Origin: Whitmania pigra
Taxonomy: Eukaryota > Annelida > Clitellata > Hirudinida > Haemopidae
NCBI GenBank assembly: GCA_021613335.1
Contig: JAJTWR010000431.1
Location: forward strand, 186,001-250,000
Direction of reading: 5' to 3'
Length of the DNA: 64,000 nt
The position numbers were made by a program, and so were the translations under genes. The notes beneath the pieces are model-generated. The model made no database searches. It saw only the letters and a list, made by a program, of their open reading frames with translations, and was not told the DNA's origin. Shown in pieces: positions 1 to 8,435 of this stretch; the stretch's first letter is position 1, and each line of letters starts with the position of its first letter.

Positions 1-366
1 GCGCATGCGCTCGTAGAGGTAATCGCGCAGCCACTCGTATTCGCGCACCCCGACGATGTGCAGTTCGCTCGCATCGCCCACCCCGGCAGTCTGGATGAGC
101 ACTGTGCCGATGCCGAGCCAACGCTGGAGGAGGTTCTGGGAGAGCTGGATGTCCTGCATCTTCGGATAGGTTATCTGCTGTTCGCGGCGAACGAAGAAGC
201 CGTAGCCCATCGCCACCCCTTCACCGTCGATGCGGTACCAGAGCGTGTAATAGCGCAGCAGCATCGGCACGAGGACGATCGGCGCCGCACACAAAAACAC
301 GAGGGAAACGAGCACGTAGTACCAGAAGAGTTCCGAAGCTGGCCTCGTGAGCGGTTGCTCAGGCAC
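1..366 (-). CDS. bPH2 (YdbS-like) membrane protein, C-terminus beyond window
   Basis: Reading the minus strand from a GTG at 366 gives 122 codons that stay open to the window edge. The start is chosen because GGAAGG lies 7 nt upstream of it. A hydrophobic segment (roughly residues 13-40) is followed by YTLWYRIDGEGVAMGYG and QQITYPKMQDIQLSQN. This is the pattern of the bacterial PH domain of the YdbS/YdbT type (PF03703), in which a beta-rich domain sits on the cytoplasmic side of one or two membrane helices. The function of these proteins is not established; some take part in envelope stress. Only one hydrophobic stretch and the first part of the PH domain are visible. Confidence 0.7.
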   Translation of the reverse strand, partial: MPEQPLTRPASELFWYYVLVSLVFLCAAPIVLVPMLLRYYTLWYRIDGEGVAMGYGFFVRREQQITYPKMQDIQLSQNLLQRWLGIGTVLIQTAGVGDASELHIVGVREYEWLRDYLYERMR

Positions 367-544
367 GAATCATCCTTCCCTTCGGGCGGCCGGGCCTGGG
401 GCTCGGTGCCTGGGTGCGGCGTGCCCTCCTGCCGGGTGTCCAGTTCGATGGGCCCGTAACTGCGCACCCGTAACCACGGGAAATGTGGAGTTCTGCGGCG
501 ACTTCCGGGAGCAGTGATCGCTCCTGCGCCCAAGAGAAGATACA

Positions 545-2308
545 ATGTTAGCCATGAGACCTCCTACACCCCGCATGAGTTTCCTCTCGCAGCTCTGCTT
601 CGGCTCCATCGATGAGAGCCAAATTTTGCCCTATCCCAAAATGGCTCCCAGCGAGCAAGAAACCATCAAGGGGATCCGCACTTCGCTCGCGCAATTCTTC
701 AAGCCCTTAGAGAAGGAATTCCGCGAGTGGGACACCAAGGGCGAGTTCGCGCCCGGCTTCCTGGAGGAGCTCAAAAACTTCGGACTCTTTTCGCTGATTA
801 TTCCCGAAGAGTTCGGTGGCATGGGGTTGTCTACCACCGCCTATTCCCGCACACTTCAGGAGCTCGCGCGCTACGACGGTTCGGTGCCGGTGACTGTCGG
901 CGCCCACTCTTCCATCGGGCTTCGGGGCCTCATTCAGTTCGGCACCCAAGCGCAAAAAGAGCGCTACCTGCCGCGCCTCGCCAAGGGTGAGCTCGTCGCC
1001 GCGTTCTGTCTCACCGAGCCCGGCGCCGGAAGCGACGCCGCGAGCATCAAAACCCGCGCCGAACTCGACGGCGACACCTGGGTGCTGAACGGCAGCAAAC
1101 TGTGGATTACCAACGGCGGCATCGCCGACTTCTACACCGTGTTCGCAAAGACCGGGAACCCCAGCGAGCGCGGCAACATCACCGGCTTCATCGTCACCCG
1201 AGAGATGGGTGGCGTCACCTCCGGCCCGCACGAGGACAAGCTTGGGATCCGCGCGAGCAACACCACCACTGTCACCTTCGAGAATGTCCGGGTCCCCGCC
1301 GACCACGTGCTCGGCGAAGTCGGCAAAGGCTTCAAGGTCGCCATGCAGATTCTGAACTCTGGCCGCACCGGCCTCGGCGGCGGCTGCGTCGGGGTGATGA
1401 AGCGCATGGTCGAGCTCTCTACCGCCTACTCCAAGGAGCGCACCCAGTTCGGGCGCCCCATCGCCGACTTCGCGCTCATCAAACAGAAGATCGGCACCAT
1501 GGTCGTCGACACCTACGCCGCCGAATCTGCGGTCAACATGGTGAGCCACTTCATCGACTCCGGCGGCAGCGACTACGCGGTGGAAGCCGCCGTGACCAAG
1601 GTCTTCGCGAGTGAAGCCGCGTGGCGCACCATCGACGACTCCTTGCAGATTGCCGGTGGCAACGGCTTCATGCGCGAGTACCCCTACGAGCGCGCGCTGC
1701 GCGATTCGCGCATCAACCGCATCTTCGAGGGAACGAACGAGATCCTTCGCCTCTTCATCGCGCTCACCGCCATGAACGATGTCGGCGCCGAGTTAAAAGG
1801 CATCGCCGATTCGCTGCGGGGAATCTTCGACAACCCGATCAAAGGCTTCGGCGTCATCTCCGACTATGCGCGCCGCCGCGCCTCCCTCGCCACCGGGGTG
1901 TTCAAGCGCGAGGGAACCACCTTCACCAAGCTCGCGCCGGCGCTCGCGCCGCAGCAAGCGGCCTTTCAGGAGATGACCCGCACCCTCGGTGCCGCTGTCG
2001 ACGCCACGCTGCGCCGCCACGGGAAGAACATCATCGGCAAGCAGCTCGTGAGCCGCCGCCTCGCGGACATGATGATCGACCTCTTCGTGTTGGCAACAGT
2101 GCTCTCGCGGGTCTCCACGAGCATCGCCGAGCGCGGTGCGGGACCGGCCGCACAGGAATTGGAAATCGCCAAGGTCTTCACGAGCCAAGTGCAGCGCCGG
2201 GTGCAAGACAACGTGGCGCAGCTCGCGGAGAACGAAGACGCGGGGGTGCAGTCCCTCGCCGATCACGCGCTCGGCCTCGGCGCGTTTGCCTGGGACAACC
2301 TCGATTAA
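545..2308 (+). CDS. VLCAD-like acyl-CoA dehydrogenase
   Basis: Flavoprotein for the first step of fatty-acid beta-oxidation, oxidising acyl-CoA to trans-2-enoyl-CoA with FAD and electron-transfer flavoprotein. The N-terminal helical domain, the beta domain (FCLTEPGAGSDAASIKT, then WITNGG) and the C-terminal helical domain are all present. The catalytic Glu is in RIFEGTNEILRLF, near residue 395. At 587 aa it is about 200 residues longer than short- and medium-chain enzymes, which matches the VLCAD/ACAD9 type with an extra C-terminal domain. The start could be the ATG at 545 (weak AGAAG upstream) or the ATG at 575, since family similarity begins at MSFLSQLCFG. A TACAAT hexamer overlaps the first ATG. 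Its TAA shares the palindrome TTAA with the stop of the convergent gene. Confidence 0.93.
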   Translation: MLAMRPPTPRMSFLSQLCFGSIDESQILPYPKMAPSEQETIKGIRTSLAQFFKPLEKEFREWDTKGEFAPGFLEELKNFGLFSLIIPEEFGGMGLSTTAYSRTLQELARYDGSVPVTVGAHSSIGLRGLIQFGTQAQKERYLPRLAKGELVAAFCLTEPGAGSDAASIKTRAELDGDTWVLNGSKLWITNGGIADFYTVFAKTGNPSERGNITGFIVTREMGGVTSGPHEDKLGIRASNTTTVTFENVRVPADHVLGEVGKGFKVAMQILNSGRTGLGGGCVGVMKRMVELSTAYSKERTQFGRPIADFALIKQKIGTMVVDTYAAESAVNMVSHFIDSGGSDYAVEAAVTKVFASEAAWRTIDDSLQIAGGNGFMREYPYERALRDSRINRIFEGTNEILRLFIALTAMNDVGAELKGIADSLRGIFDNPIKGFGVISDYARRRASLATGVFKREGTTFTKLAPALAPQQAAFQEMTRTLGAAVDATLRRHGKNIIGKQLVSRRLADMMIDLFVLATVLSRVSTSIAERGAGPAAQELEIAKVFTSQVQRRVQDNVAQLAENEDAGVQSLADHALGLGAFAWDNLD

Positions 2309-3462
2309 GGCTTCGGCGCCCAGTCGATAGTCTGGAGGAGCTCATCCCGGCGAGTGCGTACGGCCTCGTCGAGGGTGGCGACCGCTTCCGGGATGGCGTC
2401 GAGGAGACGCACCGAGCGGCGGTTGGGGAACTTCATGCTCATCAGCGCGTGCACGAGCCACGGGAAGACCGTGGTCACGTCGGAGCGGCAGTAGGCCGAG
2501 CCAGTCGTCACTGCTTCCGAGGAGACCTTGCCCCAGGTGTGGCCTTCTCCAGCCGGACAACTAGAGAGCGCGCCGTTGTCCACGAAGTCCGGACAGAACT
2601 GCACGTCGAAGTCGAAGCCCGGCGATGGCACTTGGAGGATCTGCTCTAAGAGCGGCGACCCTTGGAGGGTGTAGTTCTTCGGCACGCCGCCGCCGAGTAT
2701 CCAAATGGCGGACTTGCTCTTCATCTTGTCGTGTACGTAATGCTGCAGCGCCGCCATCGTGTAGACATCTTCGTTCAAGTCGATTTCGAACTTGAAGGAG
2801 TCTGGGAAGAGGCGCTTGAGCTTTACCGCGTTGAGGAAGATGGAGCCGTCTTGGATGGCGCCGGAGAATATCGGCACCCCTCGGCGGAAGCAGGTGGAGA
2901 GGAGCGAGGGCTGCTCGACGCCGAGCTCTTGTTCGATCGCGTCGAAGTGCTTCCCGAGAAGCGCGTGGAACGCCGGGGTCGTGAGCTTGCGCTGGAATTC
3001 CGGCGACCGGAGCAGCTTCGAGAAGAGCTTGTCCGCATCGAGGAGCACGTCTTCCTCGAACCCGAGGTCGTAGATGCGGATGAGGCGTTCCTCGCGGTAG
3101 GCAATGTCGCCAGCGGTGGGATCGACTTCCCGAATCGCATGCCGCATGACGCGGTGCGCGTCATGGTAGAGGTTCGCGCCGGTCGTCGTGAGCGCCGAGA
3201 CAGCGCCGCTCTCGATGAGTGGGATGATGCAGCTCTGGTGGAGCCCCGCCGGGGTCATCGCCCCGGACAAGGTCATGAAAACCGTGGCGTTTTCTTTCAA
3301 CGAGCGGACCATCAGCTCGAAGGCGGTGCGCTCCTGCCGACCACCATAGGCGCCAAAGGCATGGTCCAGCAATTCCACCGGGGTCTCGCGGCCGGTGATG
3401 GGCTTTGGATTTACGACTCTAGAGTTTTCGTACGCTTGTCGCAGCTTGTTGGCCAAAGTCAT
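2305..3462 (-). CDS. Deoxyhypusine synthase family protein
   Basis: Predicted NAD-dependent aminobutyl-transfer enzyme of the deoxyhypusine synthase family, 385 aa, full family length. The active-site lysine context is intact in WILGGGVPKNYTLQG near residue 275, corresponding to the Lys that carries the covalent intermediate in eukaryotic DHS. The NAD-binding features TLSGAMTPAG and TTTGANLYHDAH are also present. Bacteria lack eIF5A, so modification of that protein is not expected. Bacterial members have been linked to polyamine (homospermidine-type) synthesis, but the substrate cannot be read from sequence. I chose ATG 3462 because the extra 19 residues upstream are Arg/Cys-rich and unlike the family. 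The gene stands alone, with tRNA-Arg divergent upstream. Confidence 0.88.
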   Translation of the reverse strand: MTLANKLRQAYENSRVVNPKPITGRETPVELLDHAFGAYGGRQERTAFELMVRSLKENATVFMTLSGAMTPAGLHQSCIIPLIESGAVSALTTTGANLYHDAHRVMRHAIREVDPTAGDIAYREERLIRIYDLGFEEDVLLDADKLFSKLLRSPEFQRKLTTPAFHALLGKHFDAIEQELGVEQPSLLSTCFRRGVPIFSGAIQDGSIFLNAVKLKRLFPDSFKFEIDLNEDVYTMAALQHYVHDKMKSKSAIWILGGGVPKNYTLQGSPLLEQILQVPSPGFDFDVQFCPDFVDNGALSSCPAGEGHTWGKVSSEAVTTGSAYCRSDVTTVFPWLVHALMSMKFPNRRSVRLLDAIPEAVATLDEAVRTRRDELLQTIDWAPKP

Positions 3463-3600
3463 CTCGGCTCGACCTATACACGCGCAGGGTATGCCTCTCC
3501 TAGTACATCGACACCACAATCAAGATGTAGGACAGATTTATCTAGCTACTGCGAATTTCTGCCGGTTCACGAGTGCTCGCGCTATACGCACTCCTCGTTC

Positions 3601-3674
3601 GGTCCCGTAGCTCAGCTGGATAGAGTACTGGCCTCCGAAGCCAGGGGTCGTGGGTTCGAATCCCGCCGGGACCG
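3601..3674 (+). tRNA. tRNA-Arg (anticodon CCG)
   Basis: The 74-nt cloverleaf has a perfect 7-bp acceptor stem (GGTCCCG with CGGGACC) and discriminator G. The D stem is GCTC/GAGT, the anticodon stem CTGGC/GCCAG with loop CTCCGAA, and the T stem GTGGG/CCCGC with loop TTCGAAT. Positions 34-36 are CCG, which reads the Arg codon CGG. The 3' CCA is not encoded; GCTT follows. Confidence 0.97.
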
Positions 3675-3677
3675 CTT

Positions 3678-3720
3678 CCGCCACCTTCCTCCGCTCCACA
3701 ACGGAGAAAGTCGGTGGTGG
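3678..3720 (+). terminator. Hairpin downstream of tRNA-Arg, likely terminator
   Basis: CCGCCACC (3678-3685) pairs along its full length with GGTGGTGG (3713-3720), allowing one G-T pair. Inside it is a second 5-bp stem, CTCCG/CGGAG. The sequence that follows, TATGTTTGACTT, is only moderately T-rich. Its position right after the tRNA and 40 nt before the next start suggests a terminator for the tRNA transcript. Confidence 0.5.
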
Positions 3721-3759
3721 TATGTTTGACTTCTCGCACCGCACAGCTAGGATCCCTCT

Positions 3760-4854
3760 GTGCGAAAGACGATATTCATCGTCGAAAAAGATCCCGCTCT
3801 CTTGCAGTCCATTCGATCTGGACTCGAAGGAGCTGGCTTTACGGCTATAGCTACGACTGATGCGAAGAACTGCGTCGAGCAGATCTCCAAGAAAAAACCG
3901 GCGGTTGTCGTCCTCGCCGTGGATTTAGAAGGCGGCCAGAACGGCTACCTCATCTGCAAACGACTGAAATCCGAACCTGATTTCGAAGGGATGAAGGTGG
4001 TTATCATCGGCGATCCCCGCGGGTTTGCCAGCCACCAGAAGCTTCGAACCAAGGCCGACGAGTACCTAGGAAAACCGCTCCAAGCAGCAAAGGTCGTGGA
4101 GGCGATTCAGAATATTGTTCCGACGGACTCAGAGGGAGACTCTTTGGAATTTGGGGTTGAACTCTCCGTCGAAGGAGACTCGGACAAAAGCTTGAGCCTC
4201 GACGACGACTTTAACTTTGACGACGGTTCCCTCGAGGCGCCCCCGCGACCCCCCGACACCGCCTCTCCGGAACTCGGCATGCTGGATGATCTCGATGTGG
4301 AGCCTGCCCCGAAGCCTCCACCGCCGCCGACCAAACCGCCTCCGGCTCGCAGCCCGGCGATGAAGCCGACCCCTCGCCCGCCTTCCAACATGAAGCTCTC
4401 GACCCGCTTGCCGAGCGCGGCCCGGGAGTCCAAAGTGAGCGACCTGCCGCCCGCGCGCCTCTCGCCCTCCTCGGTGATGTCCCGCCGAGAAAAGGATGAT
4501 TCGAGCGAAGGAAGCACCCTCCAGCAAATTGGGGATTTGAAGGCCCAACTCGCGGAAGCACTTGGAGAACTCGAGGCATCGAAGATGCAGGTCGAAGCAC
4601 TCGAACAAGACCTCGCCGAGGCGCGGGCCCTTACGGAATCGGCCCAGGCGGAAGTCGAGCGCCTCAACAACCGTACCAGCGAACTTGCCCGCAAGCTCGC
4701 CGAGCGCGAGAGCGATTTGAAGAACCATGAGCGCACGGCGGCCGCGAAACAAGGCGCCTCGCGAGGTTCGCAAGAGGCCTTGGAGCGCATGCGCACCCAG
4801 CTCGCTTCGGCGATGCAGAGCCTCACCGAGGCGATTGGCCCTAAAAAACCCTAA
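3760..4854 (+). CDS. FrzS/AglZ-like pseudo-receiver coiled-coil protein
   Basis: The N-terminal receiver-like domain (residues 1-120) closely follows Myxococcus FrzS, including [18 protein letters not shown] and [10 protein letters not shown]. FrzS is a polar protein needed for type-IV-pilus (social) motility. Asp55 and the conserved Lys (about residue 109) are kept. The switch Thr/Ser position reads VVIIGDP, so a Gly replaces it; this is expected for an atypical receiver that does not work by classical phosphotransfer. An acidic then Pro-rich linker (about 125-235) leads to a coiled coil (about 245-340) and a short basic tail. The start is the GTG at 3760, with AGGA 7 nt upstream. No other motility gene is adjacent, so assignment to FrzS rather than AglZ is an inference. 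Confidence 0.8.
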   Translation: MRKTIFIVEKDPALLQSIRSGLEGAGFTAIATTDAKNCVEQISKKKPAVVVLAVDLEGGQNGYLICKRLKSEPDFEGMKVVIIGDPRGFASHQKLRTKADEYLGKPLQAAKVVEAIQNIVPTDSEGDSLEFGVELSVEGDSDKSLSLDDDFNFDDGSLEAPPRPPDTASPELGMLDDLDVEPAPKPPPPPTKPPPARSPAMKPTPRPPSNMKLSTRLPSAARESKVSDLPPARLSPSSVMSRREKDDSSEGSTLQQIGDLKAQLAEALGELEASKMQVEALEQDLAEARALTESAQAEVERLNNRTSELARKLAERESDLKNHERTAAAKQGASRGSQEALERMRTQLASAMQSLTEAIGPKKP

Positions 4855-4914
4855 GTTTTGAAGAAGCGCAGGCTGAAGTTTATCAGCTTGAAGAAGCTCG
4901 AGCCCAAGGAAGTG

Positions 4915-6066
4915 TCAGTGCTTTTTCGCGGCGCTGATCTTCCGAGCTACCGCTTGGATTGCGCCCGGGACGTTCCGGTCGCGCCCCAGTGAGCGCAAGT
5001 CCCCGTCGCGAAGCGAATTCAAAATCCGCAGCGCGTGCCCCTGGGGCACTTTCGGATTCTTCGCGAGCGCGAGCCGCACCGGGTATTTCCGCATCCAGTC
5101 CCGGTTGTTCAGAATCACCCGGATGACCTCCGCGAATGCCAACCGGTTGGCCGCTTGGGTGAGGACTTCGGCCTCGGTCATCGCCGGATTCCGCATGGCC
5201 GAGACCGCCACGAGGCGGTTCGAGTCGCGCAGGAGGAGGTCCCGACACTCCTTGTTCCCTTTCGCCGCGAGCCGCATTCGTTGCACCACCGATAGCGACT
5301 GCACGCGTTGGTAGAGGTTATGGACGACCGCTGCGCTCCCAGGAGATTCCATCTCCTGAAGGAGTGCGTCGGCAGTTTCTTTGTCCTTTTCGAGCTCCGC
5401 ATCGGCGTCGGCTCCAAAGAGGCGTACCGCCGCCGCCGCCATCGCGGGGACATCCTGCAGCTTGACGCCGCTTCGCACAGCAAAGTCGCACACCCCGTCG
5501 ATGAGCGCGCCCTGCGCCTCCGGGTTTCGCGCGAGTTGCCGGATGATCTCCGTATCCCGCAGAATGCGCAGTTGGTTCGAGCCGATGATGTTGGCAGTTG
5601 CGCGACTGCACTGTCCCGCGAGGATCGCGACCGCCGCATCGGGCGTCGAGCTATTGAGGATGAGCATCTCCGCATAGCCGACGTTTTGAAGCCCGAGCAG
5701 GCCGAGGTACCAACCAAGTGTGGGCGATTCGAGTTCTTCATCGCGGAACGCCGAACTCGCGATTCTATCTGGGAGCTCCTGGGCAGATTTGAGCGCCGCC
5801 GCCGCCACCGTCGGGTCGGGGTCGAAGGTCAGCATGAAGAACACCTGCGCCAGGTCGCTCGCCGCGAGAGGCACGAGCCCCTTCGCTGCCATCATGCGCA
5901 GAGGCACCGGCGATTCCTTCGCCACGTGCTTCTTCATCGACTCCGGGAGAAAATCAGCGGTGATTGGGCAGCCGCCGGTGCCGGGTTGGTCGCCGCTCAC
6001 CTCGTCGGCCCCGGGCTCGTTGTTCCCCTGCTCGGGGTTTTCGCCGTCGGGATTGTCCTGACTCAT
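4915..6066 (-). CDS. Helical-repeat (HEAT-like) protein of unknown function
   Basis: 383 aa with no signal peptide and no membrane segment. The first 40 residues are acidic and low-complexity (NPEQGNNEPGADEVSGDQ). The remainder is a regular series of short amphipathic helices, for example DPDPTVAAAALKSAQELP, RLVAVSAMRNPAMTEAEV and YPVRLALAKNPKVPQ. These recall HEAT or armadillo repeats used as binding scaffolds. I do not recognise a named family. The ATG at 6066 overlaps the coaX stop (ATGA), so the gene is the last of the 10875-to-4915 unit and is probably translationally coupled. The function is unknown; cytoplasmic location is inferred from the absence of targeting signals. Confidence 0.75.
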   Translation of the reverse strand: MSQDNPDGENPEQGNNEPGADEVSGDQPGTGGCPITADFLPESMKKHVAKESPVPLRMMAAKGLVPLAASDLAQVFFMLTFDPDPTVAAAALKSAQELPDRIASSAFRDEELESPTLGWYLGLLGLQNVGYAEMLILNSSTPDAAVAILAGQCSRATANIIGSNQLRILRDTEIIRQLARNPEAQGALIDGVCDFAVRSGVKLQDVPAMAAAAVRLFGADADAELEKDKETADALLQEMESPGSAAVVHNLYQRVQSLSVVQRMRLAAKGNKECRDLLLRDSNRLVAVSAMRNPAMTEAEVLTQAANRLAFAEVIRVILNNRDWMRKYPVRLALAKNPKVPQGHALRILNSLRDGDLRSLGRDRNVPGAIQAVARKISAAKKH

Positions 6067-6830
6067 GGGGAGTTCCTTTCGTGAAGTATGCGAAGACCTT
6101 CGAGGGTCAGAAACTCATCGACCACTTCGATCGCGCTCGAAACCTTCGCGATGAGCGAAGCAAAACCTCCGGTCGCCACGACTTTGGGCGCCCCCGAGAG
6201 CTTGTTCGCTATTTTCTGACAGAGCCCATCGACCAACGACGCATAGCCGAACACGAGGCCGGACTGGATGGAGTGGATGGTGTTGGTGCCGATGATCGAC
6301 GGCGGCGGCGAGAACTCCACCCGCGGGAGTTTCGCCGTCGAACTGAAGAGCGCCTCCATGGAAATGCCGATGCCCGGCGCGATGGCGCCGCCGATGTATT
6401 CACCCTTGGTATTCACGGCGTCGAAGGTGGTCGCGGTGCCGAAATCCACAACGATGAGCGGGGAACGGTAGCGCTCGAAGGCCGCCACCGAGTTCACGAT
6501 GCGATCGGCGCCGACCTCCCGGGGGTCGTCGTAGAGAATCGGCATGCCGGTGCGGATGCCCGGCTCGACGAATAAGGGCTTCAACCCAAAGTAGCGCTCG
6601 CACATGGCGGAGAGCCCATGGCGAACAGCCGGAACCACGTTGGAAACCACTACCGCTGCGACGGCCGCTTTTTGTGCGCCTCCGAGCGCGAGAAACTGCA
6701 GGAGGAGCGCTCCGTATTCGTCCACGGTGCGGGCCGGGCGGGTCTCGAGGCGCCAATGGTGTTCAAGCTTGTCCTTGTTGTACAGCCCGACAACCGTATG
6801 GGAGTTCCCTACGTCGATAGCCAAGAGCAT
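6063..6830 (-). CDS. coaX: Type III pantothenate kinase
   Basis: Catalyses ATP-dependent phosphorylation of pantothenate, the first step of coenzyme A synthesis, in the cytoplasm. This 255-aa protein has the ASKHA-fold type III signatures: N-terminal MLLAIDVGNSHTVVGLY, then DPREVGADRIVNSVAAF, LIVVDFGTATTFDAV and GAIAPGI. ATG 6830 is chosen because the family begins right at MLLAIDVGNS; the frame is open 23 codons further upstream. The gene lies 43 nt after birA. The birA-coaX pairing is common in bacteria and joins two cofactor functions. Confidence 0.95.
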   Translation of the reverse strand: MLLAIDVGNSHTVVGLYNKDKLEHHWRLETRPARTVDEYGALLLQFLALGGAQKAAVAAVVVSNVVPAVRHGLSAMCERYFGLKPLFVEPGIRTGMPILYDDPREVGADRIVNSVAAFERYRSPLIVVDFGTATTFDAVNTKGEYIGGAIAPGIGISMEALFSSTAKLPRVEFSPPPSIIGTNTIHSIQSGLVFGYASLVDGLCQKIANKLSGAPKVVATGGFASLIAKVSSAIEVVDEFLTLEGLRILHERNSP

Positions 6831-6873
6831 GGGCAGCGATGATACTCTGACTTCGGGGAGGCGGTAGCGAAGT

Positions 6874-7860
6874 TCAGCCGCGCCGCTGCTCCAACACATC
6901 TCCGGCGACTATGCGCCGTACCTTGCCCCCTTCGCGCACGAGGAGCGCCCCGGTAGGATCCAGATCCACTGCCCGCCCTTCCCGCCGTTCCCCGTCGAGC
7001 TCAAAGGTCACCTCGCTCCCGACGGTCGAGCAGCGTTCGAGCCAGGCTTCGCGCACCGGGGCAAAGCCTTCGTTTGACCAGCGGGCAAACCATTCTTCGA
7101 AGTGGTTCAGTAACGCCGCCGCGAAGATTGCTCGCCGCACTGGGGCGCCGGTGAGGAGTTCGACGGTGGTGGCGATGTCGGCGATAGCTTTCGGGATGTG
7201 GGTGCCGTTCAAGTTGACGCCGATGCCGAGGATGACGAAGTGCACCAGGTCCGCTTCCGCCGAGAGATCGGTGAGCACCCCCGCGAGCTTTCGCCCATCG
7301 CAGTGGATGTCGTTCGGCCATTTGATCGCCGCGCGCGGCACCGAGGCGTCGGTGAGCGCCGCGCAGAGGGCGACCGCAGCCACCAAGGTAACCTCCGGTG
7401 CGACCGTCGGAGGGATCTGTGGTCGAAGCACCACCGATCCCAAGAATTGCTTTCCGGGAATCGTGTGCCAGCTACGGCCCCGGCGACCGCGACCCGCCGT
7501 CTGCCGATCCGCCAGCACGAGGGTGCCGTGGGGCGCACCCTCGCGGGCAAGAGAAAAGGCTTCGGTGCTGGTGCTCTCGATTTCGTCGTGAAAGTCGATG
7601 CGCTGGCCGAACTCGCGGGTGGTAAGCAGCGGCTTTAATTCCAGCGATGTCAGCCGGTCGGGCACTTGGAGCAGCCGATAGCCGCGGGAGGCCACGGCCT
7701 CGATGCGGTAGCCGTAGCTTCGCAACCGCTCCACGTGCTTCCACACCGCCGCACGGGACATCGCGAGCTTCCCAGCCAGAGCCGAGCCGGAGACAAAGCC
7801 TGATTCACCTTCGAGGAGGAGTTCGAGAAGCACCGATTCATTGAGCTCCGAACTCGACAT
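6874..7860 (-). CDS. birA: Biotin protein ligase / biotin operon repressor (BirA)
   Basis: Attaches biotin to the carboxyl-carrier protein of acetyl-CoA carboxylase through biotinyl-AMP. Residues 1-65 form a winged-helix domain (LAGKLAMSRAAVWKHVERLR), so this is the bifunctional class that can also act as a transcriptional repressor. The catalytic core shows GRGRRGRSWHTIPGKQFLGS (the biotinyl-AMP loop), IKWPNDIHCDGRKLAGVL and LGIGVNLN, followed by a C-terminal SH3-like domain. At 328 aa it is normal length. It lies 5 nt after the upstream lipoprotein gene and precedes coaX. No biotin genes are nearby, so what it represses is unknown. Confidence 0.95.
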   Translation of the reverse strand: MSSSELNESVLLELLLEGESGFVSGSALAGKLAMSRAAVWKHVERLRSYGYRIEAVASRGYRLLQVPDRLTSLELKPLLTTREFGQRIDFHDEIESTSTEAFSLAREGAPHGTLVLADRQTAGRGRRGRSWHTIPGKQFLGSVVLRPQIPPTVAPEVTLVAAVALCAALTDASVPRAAIKWPNDIHCDGRKLAGVLTDLSAEADLVHFVILGIGVNLNGTHIPKAIADIATTVELLTGAPVRRAIFAAALLNHFEEWFARWSNEGFAPVREAWLERCSTVGSEVTFELDGERREGRAVDLDPTGALLVREGGKVRRIVAGDVLEQRRG

Positions 7861-7865
7861 GGTGG

Positions 7866-8435
7866 CTACTGTCCGGGAGCTTGGCGGCGACTCAACAAGA
7901 AGGAGGTCTGCGGATCAATCGTCGCCCCGTGGTCGATGGAGGTCGCGAGTTGCACAATCCCCGTTCCCGGAGCGAGCGTGTAGCGATTCACGAGGTCGAC
8001 CTTGCCTTGTACGCGGGTGCGGCTCTCGACCACCACGCAGCTCTGCCAGCGCCCGGCAGGGGTGGCACAGGCATCGCCGACCGAAACGATGCGGTAGCGC
8101 TCCACGGCATTCATCGAGACGATATTCTCCCAGTGGTGGCCCGCGGCGACGGGGTTCTGGAGGATATAGCGGCGATTGTCGCGCACCCCGATGCGGTCGG
8201 CGATGAAGCGTGCCCCGGTCGAGTCTTCAATGGAGCCGTCGGCGCGGCGCCGGACAATTGTCACCTCGTGATCTTCCGGGTGGCCGAGCATCTCACCGGA
8301 GTAGGTGAACTTGGTCCCAGGCTCCCAGCAGAAGTAGTCCACAGCCGCGAGCGACCCCGGGCGACCGACACCCGACTTGGTCGTTCCACAGCCCACGGCG
8401 AGGAACGCCAATACGAGCACTCTCATCACGTTCAT
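7866..8435 (-). CDS. Putative lipoprotein, unknown function
   Basis: 189 aa. The N-terminus MNVMRVLVLAFLAVGCGTT is a typical lipoprotein signal, with the lipobox Cys at residue 16. The mature part is beta-rich and has three further Cys: WEPGTKFTYSGEM, then VGDACATPAGRWQSCVVV, then NRYTLAPGTGIVQL. The last motif resembles secreted proteins in which a measured quantity is converted over a beta-sandwich, but I assign no family. The start overlaps the preceding stop (ATGA at 8432-8435), which indicates coupling to the upstream lipoprotein. Likely anchored in the inner leaflet of the outer membrane or in the periplasm. Confidence 0.75.
   Translation of the reverse strand: MNVMRVLVLAFLAVGCGTTKSGVGRPGSLAAVDYFCWEPGTKFTYSGEMLGHPEDHEVTIVRRRADGSIEDSTGARFIADRIGVRDNRRYILQNPVAAGHHWENIVSMNAVERYRIVSVGDACATPAGRWQSCVVVESRTRVQGKVDLVNRYTLAPGTGIVQLATSIDHGATIDPQTSFLLSRRQAPGQ

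Noticed and set aside
1621..2649. 342-codon plus-strand frame overlapping the acyl-CoA dehydrogenase and DHS genes
   Set aside because: Arg/His-rich out-of-frame shadow with no domain.
2662..3729. 355-codon plus-strand frame opposite the DHS-like gene, running through tRNA-Arg
   Set aside because: It reads through a perfect tRNA and has no family character; the minus-strand frame has clear enzyme motifs.
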